Below, piece by piece: positions 1 to 7,135 of a stretch of 61,125 nucleotides of DNA (positions are counted from its first letter, which is position 1; each line of letters opens with the position of its first letter). Made by a program: the position numbers and the translations under genes. Source of the stretch: Cytophagales bacterium (lineage in GTDB: Bacteria > Bacteroidota > Bacteroidia > Cytophagales > Cyclobacteriaceae); assembly GCA_020402945.1 (NCBI GenBank), contig JADBYQ010000034.1, positions 1 to 61,125 of the forward strand. Direction: 5' to 3'. The notes under the pieces were generated by a model that was not told where the DNA came from, did not search any database, and saw only the letters and a program-made list of their open reading frames with translations.

Positions 1-53
1 ATCCCGCAGCCCACCCTCACGGCTTGCTCAAAACTTATTTCTGTGTTTTCCAT
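1..53 (-). CDS. N-terminus of a probable IS110-family transposase (cut by window edge)
   Basis: An ATG at 53 on the minus strand opens a frame that runs off the window after 17 codons. The peptide begins MENTEISFEQ and reaches VRVGCG. Many IS110 transposases begin with a short leader followed by a Gly-Cys-Gly-Ile/Leu-Asp-Val segment carrying the first catalytic Asp, and this peptide stops just before where that Asp would be. The assignment is pattern memory on a very short fragment, so it is tentative; the sequence to the left of the window would settle it. Confidence 0.35.
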   Translation of the reverse strand, partial: MENTEISFEQAVRVGCG

Positions 54-251
54 ATAATTTTAGGTGGCCTAAATGGCCAACTAAAATTAGCAAAATTCAT
101 CCTCGTTCGGGTGTGCTAGCCGCTCATGGAGATTTCATGTTTTTAAAAATTTAAGTTAAACAATTTTTTTGGTGTTTCTAATTGCCTCTCCGGAAAGGCT
201 TATAAAAACATTTGGAACTACGGCAATCAAAACCGCAAAATCAACCCACCC

Positions 252-289
252 CCCATAAATAGGGGGTTGCATATCCCCCCATTTATGGG
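252..289. promoter_or_regulatory. 15-bp inverted repeat upstream of the response regulator
   Basis: The arms are 252-266 (CCCATAAATAGGGGG) and 275-289 (CCCCCCATTTATGGG), pairing at 14 of 15 positions around an 8-base centre. It ends 23 bases before the response regulator ATG at 313. It could be an operator, for example for autoregulation, or an RNA hairpin; no upstream gene in the window needs a terminator here. The remaining bases 54-251 hold no gene that I can see, only a short GGCC-containing palindrome near 63-77 next to the transposase start. Confidence 0.55.
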
Positions 290-308
290 ATATTTTTGAG
301 AAAAATAT
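290..308. promoter_or_regulatory. 8-bp perfect palindrome abutting the response regulator start
   Basis: ATATTTTT (290-297) and AAAAATAT (301-308) flank GAG. It directly follows the larger inverted repeat and ends 4 bases before the ATG at 313, so it would overlap the translation initiation region of the mRNA. An effect on translation or a bound dimeric regulator are both possible; neither is shown. Confidence 0.45.
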
Positions 309-312
309 TTTT

Positions 313-942
313 ATGGGTAGCAAAAAGTCGGTGCTGGTGGTAGATGATCATGAATTTGTATTGAATTCGTTAGTGGCTTTGTTGCAATCGCCCACGCTTG
401 ATGTTTACCCGGCCGAATCGGCAGAGCAAGCTCTTAAATTTTGTAAAGCCTACAACATTGATGTGGCCTTCATTGACGCTCGCATGCGGCCCACAAGCGG
501 CATCGATTTAATTGGTACTATCCACAACAAATATCCCACAGTAAAAATAGTGGGTATTACGAGCTACAATGAAAAGGCAACCATTTCTGATTTCCTCCAT
601 GCTGGGGTGGTGGGCTATTTGGCTAAAATCAAGTTAAGCAAAACCTCGCTTGTCCACTGCTTGGAAACAGTATTGGCCGGTCAAACTTTTTTTTCTGACG
701 ATGTAAAAAAAATGATGGAGCAAACAGGACCGAGAAAACAGGTGACCAATGCTCACCTCAGTGCACGAGAATACCAAATTGCAAGCTTATTGTGCAATGG
801 CAAATCCGCTAAGGAAATTGCCGATTGCCTAGAAATATCCAAAAATACGGTAGACGACTACAAAAAAACAATGCTGGAGAAAACGGGCACACAAAATAGT
901 ACTGAACTCATCAGCTTTCTATATAGGAATGGGCTAGTTTAG
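313..942 (+). CDS. LuxR/NarL-family response regulator
   Basis: 209 aa. The N-terminal receiver domain (about residues 5-125) has the acidic pair D11/D12, the probable phosphoacceptor D55 in FIDAR, the conserved Thr in GITSYN and the Lys of GYLAK. The C-terminal HTH_LuxR domain (about 145-205) contains LSAREYQIASLLCNGKSAKE and ISKNTVDDYKK. It is therefore a cytoplasmic DNA-binding output protein of a two-component system; its targets are unknown. It is preceded by two nested palindromes (252-308). The cognate kinase is probably the convergent gene whose 3' end overlaps this one by 32 bases, although partners are more often co-directional. Confidence 0.93.
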   Translation: MGSKKSVLVVDDHEFVLNSLVALLQSPTLDVYPAESAEQALKFCKAYNIDVAFIDARMRPTSGIDLIGTIHNKYPTVKIVGITSYNEKATISDFLHAGVVGYLAKIKLSKTSLVHCLETVLAGQTFFSDDVKKMMEQTGPRKQVTNAHLSAREYQIASLLCNGKSAKEIADCLEISKNTVDDYKKTMLEKTGTQNSTELISFLYRNGLV

Positions 943-1744
943 TTTTTGGCAAAACAGCCGTTACCACAACACCTTTTCCTCCAGGAATTCCAACAGACAG
1001 TGTCGCCCCAATAGCGTTGGCTCGAGCCTCCATGGAAGTAAGTCCGTAGCCCTTCTTGGCCGAAGGGGTCATGCCAAAACCCCGATCTTCAATTTCCATC
1101 AACAAATGGTCTGATTGCCAGGTGAGATGAATATGACACTGACCACTCGCTGAATATTTTATCGCATTTTGAACGGCCTCTTTGAGTATGAATAGGAGTT
1201 CGGTCTTCTCTTTCGTTGTTAGTGGAAAGGTATTCTCTACATTATTCTCATACACAAATACCCTCATAAAATAAAAATGAAGAAACTTCGCCTCAAACTC
1301 GCGTAACAAGGTGATTAAAGTTCTTTCGGCAATATCTTCATCATCCATATCTTCAATAAAGTATCGGAGCGAGTTGATCGTTCGTTCCAGATCATCTCGT
1401 ATCATGTCACCATACAAACGAACTGCGGCTTCATGCGGGGCGACCAGAAAAAATTCAAATTTTAGTTTGATGGCGGTTAGCCGTTGGATGGTGTCATCAT
1501 GACGTGCATGTTTTATTCGAAGGCGTTCTGCCTCCAAGGCAATCTTTATAGAATCAAGTGCCGGTTCTCGTTTAGGTGTAGGTGGTTGAACTGCGAGAAC
1601 CTGGAAAGTATTCGATTCTTCTGGTTCTGTTTTAGTCTGTGCCTCTTGTATTTTGCTGGACTCACGCATCGAAAAACCGAAATAAAAACCAACTCCAAGC
1701 AAAAGAAGACTAGATACAAAAAATAGTAGCCACCACATTGCCAA
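911..1744 (-). CDS. Membrane-anchored HisKA_3-type sensor histidine kinase
   Basis: 277 aa. One N-terminal transmembrane segment (about 3-23) is followed by a Lys/Glu-rich linker, a dimerisation helix with RHDDTIQRL, which resembles the HD-x-x-x-Q-x-L phosphoacceptor motif of HisKA_3 kinases, and a C-terminal HATPase_c domain with an N-box (ILKEAVQNAIKYS), EDRGFGM (G1 box) and GYGLTSM (G2 box). No periplasmic sensor domain is visible, so the signal may come from the membrane or from a partner. It faces the response regulator gene convergently, and the last ten or so codons of both genes share 911-942. Confidence 0.88.
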   Translation of the reverse strand: MAMWWLLFFVSSLLLLGVGFYFGFSMRESSKIQEAQTKTEPEESNTFQVLAVQPPTPKREPALDSIKIALEAERLRIKHARHDDTIQRLTAIKLKFEFFLVAPHEAAVRLYGDMIRDDLERTINSLRYFIEDMDDEDIAERTLITLLREFEAKFLHFYFMRVFVYENNVENTFPLTTKEKTELLFILKEAVQNAIKYSASGQCHIHLTWQSDHLLMEIEDRGFGMTPSAKKGYGLTSMEARANAIGATLSVGIPGGKGVVVTAVLPKTKLAHSYIES

Positions 1745-1757
1745 TAAAGTTTCTAGA

Positions 1758-1910
1758 TCATTTTGCTTTAAACGTATGCAAAATCGCTTCTAACTCGCGC
1801 ATCAGCTCGCGCTGCTGCCGATCAGGGCTGTACACAAATCCCTCGATGTAGTACAACATGCCCTGCTTCTCGTCTACCCGCTCGTAGCGGAAGCTTCTTT
1901 CATCCCGAGT
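1758..1910 (-). pseudogene. 3' fragment of a DUF4837-type gene (duplicated tail)
   Basis: The last about 40 codons read VDEKQGMLYYIEGFVYSPD and continue to ILHTFKAK, almost identical to the C-terminus of the full DUF4837 gene at 2768-3850. Only about 113 bp (1765-1877) align clearly with 2796-2908. Upstream of that the frame carries only a weak SFRYER segment comparable to FLSYSL and then no recognisable DUF4837 sequence. An open frame continues to 2060 but overlaps the toxin gene in another frame, so I regard only the tail as genuine. It is best explained as a remnant of a duplicated gene or as one side of a direct repeat. Confidence 0.7.
1765..1877 (-). repeat. Direct repeat copy A (DUF4837 gene tail)
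   Basis: This 113-bp stretch matches 2796-2908 without gaps at roughly 88-90% identity by eye and in the same orientation. The toxin-antitoxin pair lies between the two copies. Confidence 0.8.
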
Positions 1911-1980
1911 TTTTCGGCCACCTCTACTGCCTTTACATTGCGCAAAGAGTGCTTGTAAGGGTTTCGGTTTCCACATGTTT

Positions 1981-2280
1981 CTATTTATTGGAATAATCGT
2001 GCGGGTTTTTATAGGCGTGAATAACTGCAAGGATAATGATCTTCTTCTGCGTATCATCAATCAGCTAATGAATATGATACGGAAATTGCTTTAGCAATAG
2101 TGTTCTTACTTGGTCGTATTTAACTTGAAAACCATACGGAGTGAGGGCAATGTGTGTCTTTGCTTCGCGGACGCGCGACAAAAATTGCTTGGCCAGTGTT
2201 GGAGAGATACTTTTGTAATAATCTGTAGCCTCAACTATATCTAACTTTACGGTTGGCCTATTTACAAAAGCATAACTCAT
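1981..2280 (-). pseudogene. RelE/ParE-family toxin interrupted by an in-frame TAG
   Basis: The frame starts at 2280 with MSYAFVNRPTVKLDIVEATD and reads 71 codons to PYHIH, then meets TAG at 2065-2067. The same frame then resumes with LIDDTQKKIIILAVIHAYKN and ends in PHDYSNK at a TAG at 1981-1983. The joined product would be 99 aa, the normal size for ParE/RelE toxins, and the part after the stop holds the typical C-terminal strand (hydrophobic run plus H-x-x-R/K-N-P). As written, the protein lacks this strand and is probably inactive. The start overlaps the antitoxin stop by 4 bases (2277-2280). Confidence 0.8.
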
Positions 2281-2519
2281 AGTCTTTCTTCTACATCATC
2301 AAGTGTTCTGTCAAAATCAGTCACATCCACGGGATTATTATAATAATCGCTTAACCGCTGATCAATAACTTGTTTTTGCCAAATGGCAAGCTCGGTTCTG
2401 TTTTCCGCTTCTTCTTTTTGCAAATCGGTATACTTTGTTTTTAGAGACTGCCATTCCTCAATGGAAATGAATACACCTGTTGTATTACCTCTGTTGTCAT
2501 ATATAAATTGTAGAGTCAT
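2277..2519 (-). CDS. Antitoxin of a RelE/ParE-type module
   Basis: 80 aa, beginning MTLQFIYDNRGNTTGVFISI. It resembles small Bacteroidota antitoxins that precede ParE/RelE toxins: a short beta-rich N-terminus (FISIEEW) followed by a charged helical tail ending in TLDDVEERL, the part expected to wrap the toxin. It is intact while its toxin is interrupted, a state that carries no toxicity cost. A 29-base imperfect palindrome at 2599-2627 lies upstream and could be its operator. Confidence 0.7.
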   Translation of the reverse strand: MTLQFIYDNRGNTTGVFISIEEWQSLKTKYTDLQKEEAENRTELAIWQKQVIDQRLSDYYNNPVDVTDFDRTLDDVEERL

Positions 2520-2598
2520 ATTATTTTTGGTTAAGAATTTTCTTCGGTAGCCCCATAAATCAGTATTAAGCTTGAAATACTAAGTAAATGTACAAATT

Positions 2599-2627
2599 CA
2601 CGTTTTATTTTTTTACATAAAAACGTG
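2599..2627. promoter_or_regulatory. 8-bp inverted repeat upstream of the antitoxin
   Basis: CACGTTTT (2599-2606) and AAAACGTG (2620-2627) form perfect 8-bp arms about 80 bases before the antitoxin start. Antitoxins of this type often repress their own promoter through such repeats. A terminator for the DUF4837 gene at 2768 is the alternative, since the T-rich centre lies downstream of that gene's stop. Confidence 0.35.
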
Positions 2628-2767
2628 GGCATATAAGCTTCATGGCACAACTAATCAAACTCACTTCCGGCTGCCAATCTCAAAGAATTCTAAACTTGTG
2701 AAGGTTTTGTTCGACACAAAAATCTCCACGACCCACGATGGTGCTCTGACATGATCCTTCCCGGGTT

Positions 2768-3850
2768 TTAGTTAACAGGTTTTTCGTTGCCTCCAGCTTT
2801 AAACGTATGCAAGATCGTCTCTAATTCACGCAATAGCTCGCGCTGCTCCCGATCGGGGCTGTACACAAATCCTTCGATGTAGTACAGCATGCCCTGCTTT
2901 TCGTCTACTAACGAATAAGAAAGAAATGGACCGCCCATGGTAAGGTTGTTGGTGCGCCAAAGGCCGCGAATTTCTACAGCATACATGCCATTAAAACTCA
3001 CCTGCCTCGCCTGCACCAGCTTGTAAGGAATCCCCAATTCGGTGACTAAATAAGATTGTGATTTTTCCGGATTGCCGAATAAATATTTTTTGCAAATGGC
3101 GTTGCGAAAAGCAATAAGACTATCCAGTTGTAGTTGATCCTGTGATGTATATTTTTTTTGGGCTATAAACACATCCTTGTCATCGCGCGGGTTGATCTGC
3201 CGTGCCCACAAAAAAGTACTGTCTTCTTGCACCAACTGATAGCCGAAAGGAATTTTAAATTCTACACCAAAATTCTTTTTTATTAATTCACTTACTCCCT
3301 TTAGCTGACCAGATTTAAAAAGAGACTTTGTGAGGCGCTCTTGTTCTGTTCTGTTAAAATGCTCCACAATCTTGGACGCATTTTTTTTGAACTTCGCCAA
3401 TAATTCGTCTTGTGTTCTGCCTACCAAAAACATGACTTCCTGATTTTTGGCAAACCTGTTTTTTGATGCCGTCAAGAAGAAAGAGGTGTCGTTTCTGATC
3501 TTGTCAAGTGATTCCTTCGTGAACATTGCCTTGATCCGATTAGACCCAGCAGAGTTTCTGTCAAGTGTAAAGACAAAAATCAGATTCCTGCGCTGCTTCA
3601 AAACAAAGTTCAGTTTTCGGGGATCAATCCAGCGCAATTTGAAAATCGGCTCAGTTCGGTTGATCACTTCCATTTCAGCGCTGAACACTGAATCAATTGC
3701 CACACCTAACGGCCCTTTGTGTTGAAGAGAATCCATTACCAGGTACATGTCTCCGGAAAGCCCCGAGGCAGGTGGAAGGTTGGCACTACGCTCTTCTGAA
3801 CAAGACCAAAAAACAAAACTGACAAGTGAAATAAGAATGGCGTACTTCAT
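2768..3850 (-). CDS. DUF4837 family lipoprotein
   Basis: I start at the ATG at 3850 because it gives MKYAILISLVSFVFWSCSEE, a lipoprotein signal with the lipobox Cys at about residue 17; the in-frame ATG 16 codons upstream would bury this signal. The mature part is about 340 aa of the Bacteroidota family DUF4837, with the GGPFLSYSLVDEK and GFVYSPD segments near the C-terminus. The function of the family is unknown. It is expected to be anchored to the inner leaflet of the outer membrane or exported. Its last 113 bp are duplicated at 1765-1877. Confidence 0.8.
   Translation of the reverse strand: MKYAILISLVSFVFWSCSEERSANLPPASGLSGDMYLVMDSLQHKGPLGVAIDSVFSAEMEVINRTEPIFKLRWIDPRKLNFVLKQRRNLIFVFTLDRNSAGSNRIKAMFTKESLDKIRNDTSFFLTASKNRFAKNQEVMFLVGRTQDELLAKFKKNASKIVEHFNRTEQERLTKSLFKSGQLKGVSELIKKNFGVEFKIPFGYQLVQEDSTFLWARQINPRDDKDVFIAQKKYTSQDQLQLDSLIAFRNAICKKYLFGNPEKSQSYLVTELGIPYKLVQARQVSFNGMYAVEIRGLWRTNNLTMGGPFLSYSLVDEKQGMLYYIEGFVYSPDREQRELLRELETILHTFKAGGNEKPVN
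2796..2908 (-). repeat. Direct repeat copy B (inside the DUF4837 gene)
   Basis: Partner of 1765-1877: same length, same orientation, about 12 mismatches by eye. This copy is the native gene end. Confidence 0.8.
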
Positions 3851-3920
3851 TGAGATCAATTCTTTCAGTGTAGAATGTATAAATAACAAAATCGTCACAA
3901 AAATGATATAGACAATCGGC

Positions 3921-5342
3921 TTACCCCAAAATCAACTTTTGACCGGGCTTTAGCTTGTTATTTTTAAGACTATTTAAACTTTTTATTTTTTCTATCGAAA
4001 CACCAGGCAGTCTCTTAGATATCTCCCAAAGTGTATCGCCAGGTTGCACCGTGTACGTTTTTGTGTCCGAAGAAAGAATCGTGTTCAGCACTTTAGACGA
4101 GGAAAGCGAGCGAACAGGAAAAGTCCAGATGCTCAGGCGCTGACCCACCCGAATGGTATTACCGGAAAGGCTGTTCCATTTTTTAATATCATTTACACGT
4201 ACACCAAAGCGCTCAGAAATAGAACCCAGCACGTCTCCCGACCGGACGCGATAGATTTGCACCTCCCGCCCATATGTATTTCCAGAGCTATTTTTAGCTA
4301 GTGACTCCAGTTCCTTCCTTCCGATTTTGGACGCAGAGTCCAAGATGAATTGCCTATTTCGACTCAAAGCAGCTTTCGACCAAATAGGAATTTTGATCAC
4401 ATGTTTTTTTCCATTGTCAGGCAAGGCACTGCGCATTACAGACGGATTGAGTCGCTGCATATCTTCCAGGCAAGTGCCGGTGAGGTTGGCAAACGTTTCA
4501 AAATGTAAAAACTGCTGCACCTGAATGGTGTCATGAGGTTGCACTTGCTCCCTCGCCATTTCCACCAAGTTATGCTCCTCTGTATAATTCATGGCATAAA
4601 TAATAGCGATGAACTGAGGCACATACGATTTTGTTTCACGGGGCAGGCGCGCGTAAACTTCCCAGAAATTCTTCTTGTAACCTGATCTGCGAATAGCATT
4701 GCGAACCGTGCCAGGGCCGGAGTTGTAAGCTGCTAAGGCCAGTTGCCAATCGCCAAAAATAGAATACAATTGTGCTAAATAACGACACGCGGCATCGGTT
4801 GATTTCTCCGGATCCATGCGCTCATCAATGTACCAGTCGTTACTCAACCCCATGTAGCGCCCTGTACCCGACATAAATTGCCAAAGCCCTACTGCCCTTG
4901 CGCGCGACATCACTCTTGGATTCAGACCGGATTCTATAATGGATAAATATTTCAATTCATCCGGCAAGCCATATTCCCGCAGTTTTTTCTCAAACAACGG
5001 AAAATAAAGATCCTTCCTACGCTGCACCATTCGGGTATACTCTCTATCGCGAATAGTAAAATAGTCTATGAATGATTGAACTTTGCCATTATAGGTGAGT
5101 TCTATTTTGCCTTGCAACGCACTCAATCGCTCAGCAATTACTTGCGGGGTCGCCTCGGCCGGAATATATTCTAAATTGCTTGGCAACAACAGCGTAGCAG
5201 TCGTATCGATCGGCAATAGTAGGTCTGCTACCAACGTATCAGAAACAAGTACTTCTTGTGATCGCACTGTTACCGTGCCAAACATTAACGCCAGCACAAG
5301 CACCCTAAAAAAAGGTCGGTTTTTTACCTTCACTCTACTCAT
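3921..5342 (-). CDS. mltD: Membrane-bound lytic murein transglycosylase, MltD type, with two LysM domains
   Basis: 473 aa from the ATG at 5342, which has AGGAGG just upstream, one of the very few clear Shine-Dalgarno sites in the window; a longer start at 5396 would precede the signal peptide. After the signal segment (about 9-28) comes an SLT domain with the catalytic Glu137 in SIIESGLNP, then GLWQFMSGTGR and AAYNSGPGTV, followed by two LysM domains at about 362-405 and 427-473 (RSGDVLGSI, QPGDTLWEI). It cleaves peptidoglycan between MurNAc and GlcNAc in the periplasm. It follows gatA and tatA in the same direction and may be co-transcribed with them. Confidence 0.93.
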   Translation of the reverse strand: MSRVKVKNRPFFRVLVLALMFGTVTVRSQEVLVSDTLVADLLLPIDTTATLLLPSNLEYIPAEATPQVIAERLSALQGKIELTYNGKVQSFIDYFTIRDREYTRMVQRRKDLYFPLFEKKLREYGLPDELKYLSIIESGLNPRVMSRARAVGLWQFMSGTGRYMGLSNDWYIDERMDPEKSTDAACRYLAQLYSIFGDWQLALAAYNSGPGTVRNAIRRSGYKKNFWEVYARLPRETKSYVPQFIAIIYAMNYTEEHNLVEMAREQVQPHDTIQVQQFLHFETFANLTGTCLEDMQRLNPSVMRSALPDNGKKHVIKIPIWSKAALSRNRQFILDSASKIGRKELESLAKNSSGNTYGREVQIYRVRSGDVLGSISERFGVRVNDIKKWNSLSGNTIRVGQRLSIWTFPVRSLSSSKVLNTILSSDTKTYTVQPGDTLWEISKRLPGVSIEKIKSLNSLKNNKLKPGQKLILG

Positions 5343-5400
5343 AATCCTCCTGTTTGATAAGTTAAAAAAATCGCCTCTACCATCCCTTATTCCCAAAAAA

Positions 5401-6828
5401 TCACTCTAAGGTCAACAAAATCTTTGAAAATTGAAACAATTTCGACTCTTGAAAGTCGTCTGCCATAATTTGAAGCCCAATCGGCAGCCCCTCCGCATCC
5501 TTCCCACAAGGGACTGAAATGGCCGGAATACCAGCCACATTAGCTTGAACGGAAAATAAGTCCGCTAAGTACATCTCCACCGGATTCTTGGAATGCGCGC
5601 CCAACTTGAATGCGGTGGTTGGAGTGGTTGGCGTCACAATAAAGTCATACTTCTTCAATACTTCTTTCAACTGATCCTTAATCAGTCTTCGTACTTTTTG
5701 CGCTTTTGTGTAATACGCATCATAGTAACTGGCGCTCAGCACAAAAGTGCCCAGCAAAATTCTGCGTTGCACTTCTTTACCAAATCCTTCAGCCCTTGTT
5801 TTTTTGTACAGCGATGTCAAATCGGTGGTGTTCGGACTTCTATACCCATAACGCACGCCATCGAACCGCGACAGATTTGAGCTCGCTTCGGCAGTAGCTA
5901 AAATGTAATAGGTTGGTAGCACATATTCGTTCAATGGAAAATCAATACCTTCTACTACATGACCGTGTGATTTCAATTCGTTCAACTTATTTTCTACGTT
6001 GGCTTTGATCGCTGGCTGTAGTGCGGGAGACTGCAGCACATCATTCATAAAAGCTATTTTATATTTTCGATCCGGCTGAATTAGTTCTTGCGAATAATCA
6101 GGCACAGGCAACTGAGATACTGTACTGTCATAGTCATCAGCACCGGCAATTACCTGTAGTACCAATGCACTATCTTCCAAACTTTTTGAAAAGACTCCAA
6201 TGCAATCGAAAGATGAACCATACGCGACCAAACCATAGCGAGAAATACGTGAATAGGTAGGTTTCAAACCAATGACCCCACAAAAGGCAGCGGGTTGACG
6301 AACACTCCCACCCGTATCTGATCCAATCGAAACCTGACAAAGATCAGCCATTACCCCTACCGCAGAACCTCCTGAAGAACCTCCGGGTACACGCGAATTG
6401 TCAATATCGTTGAGTACTGGCCCAAAGGCCGAATTTTCATTGGAGGAACCCATGGCAAATTCATCACAATTCTGACGCCCAATGATAATGGCATCTTCAT
6501 CTAACAAACGCTGAACAGCCGTTGCATTAAACTGTGATTTAAACCCATCGAGGATTTTGCTTCCCGCTTGTAGAGGGTGATGCTCATGGCATAAGACGTC
6601 TTTCAAACCAACCACTAGGCCAGCTAAGCGTCCCGCACTACCATCTTTAATTTTTTGATCAATCTCGTGGGCTCGAAGAAGAGATTCTTCTGAATAGACA
6701 CTCAAAAAAACATTCAGGTGCTTTTTTGCCTCAATTTTTGACAGGTGATGTCTGACAAGAGAATGACATGATATAACCCCACTTTGAAGATCGTGCTGGA
6801 TTTGCGCGAAATTCGAATACGACTTCAA
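5401..6828 (-). CDS. gatA: Asp-tRNA(Asn)/Glu-tRNA(Gln) amidotransferase subunit A
   Basis: 475 aa, full length for GatA. The amidase-signature triad is present: Lys76 (VGLKDV), cis-Ser151 (PGGSSGGS) and nucleophile Ser175 (DTGGS). The protein hydrolyses glutamine to supply ammonia for converting misacylated Glu-tRNA(Gln) or Asp-tRNA(Asn). gatB and gatC are not in the window, which is usual for Bacteroidota. The start lies 3 bases after the tatA stop, so the two are probably one transcript. Confidence 0.95.
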   Translation of the reverse strand: MKSYSNFAQIQHDLQSGVISCHSLVRHHLSKIEAKKHLNVFLSVYSEESLLRAHEIDQKIKDGSAGRLAGLVVGLKDVLCHEHHPLQAGSKILDGFKSQFNATAVQRLLDEDAIIIGRQNCDEFAMGSSNENSAFGPVLNDIDNSRVPGGSSGGSAVGVMADLCQVSIGSDTGGSVRQPAAFCGVIGLKPTYSRISRYGLVAYGSSFDCIGVFSKSLEDSALVLQVIAGADDYDSTVSQLPVPDYSQELIQPDRKYKIAFMNDVLQSPALQPAIKANVENKLNELKSHGHVVEGIDFPLNEYVLPTYYILATAEASSNLSRFDGVRYGYRSPNTTDLTSLYKKTRAEGFGKEVQRRILLGTFVLSASYYDAYYTKAQKVRRLIKDQLKEVLKKYDFIVTPTTPTTAFKLGAHSKNPVEMYLADLFSVQANVAGIPAISVPCGKDAEGLPIGLQIMADDFQESKLFQFSKILLTLE

Positions 6829-6831
6829 AGG

Positions 6832-7041
6832 TTATTTATCATCAATCTTTGGAACCTCTTTGCCCGCATCGTCCACTTCTTTCTTTACATCTTTCACGGC
6901 ATCTTTAAACTCGCGGATACCTTTCCCTAGTCCTCGCGCGAATTCAGGTATCTTCCTGGCTCCAAAAAACACAAGTACAAATATTCCGATGATAAACCAC
7001 TCCATCCCGCTCGGCATTCCAAACAAAAATATAGTATTCAT
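6832..7041 (-). CDS. tatA: Sec-independent translocase protein TatA/E
   Basis: 69 aa. A single N-terminal transmembrane helix (about 10-26, WFIIGIFVLVFF) is followed by the FGARKIPEFARGLGKG hinge and amphipathic helix and a charged tail. This is the pore-forming small subunit of the twin-arginine pathway. tatC is not in the window. It stands immediately upstream of gatA. Confidence 0.93.
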   Translation of the reverse strand: MNTIFLFGMPSGMEWFIIGIFVLVFFGARKIPEFARGLGKGIREFKDAVKDVKKEVDDAGKEVPKIDDK

Positions 7042-7135
7042 AAAATTGAATTAAGGTGGTAAAGATACGGTTTATTGTTTGATTCAAAAACAAGTCTGAA
7101 TTAGCATTACCTTAATGAAACATAAAATCAACGGT

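Noticed and set aside
1911-2060. Upstream extension of the DUF4837-tail frame to 2060
   Set aside because: It overlaps the toxin gene's last codons in another frame; the RSLSLQL segment is a frame shadow of the toxin's C-terminus.
5343-5396. Long start for the lytic transglycosylase
   Set aside because: AGGAGG just before 5342 and the position of the signal peptide favour the shorter form.
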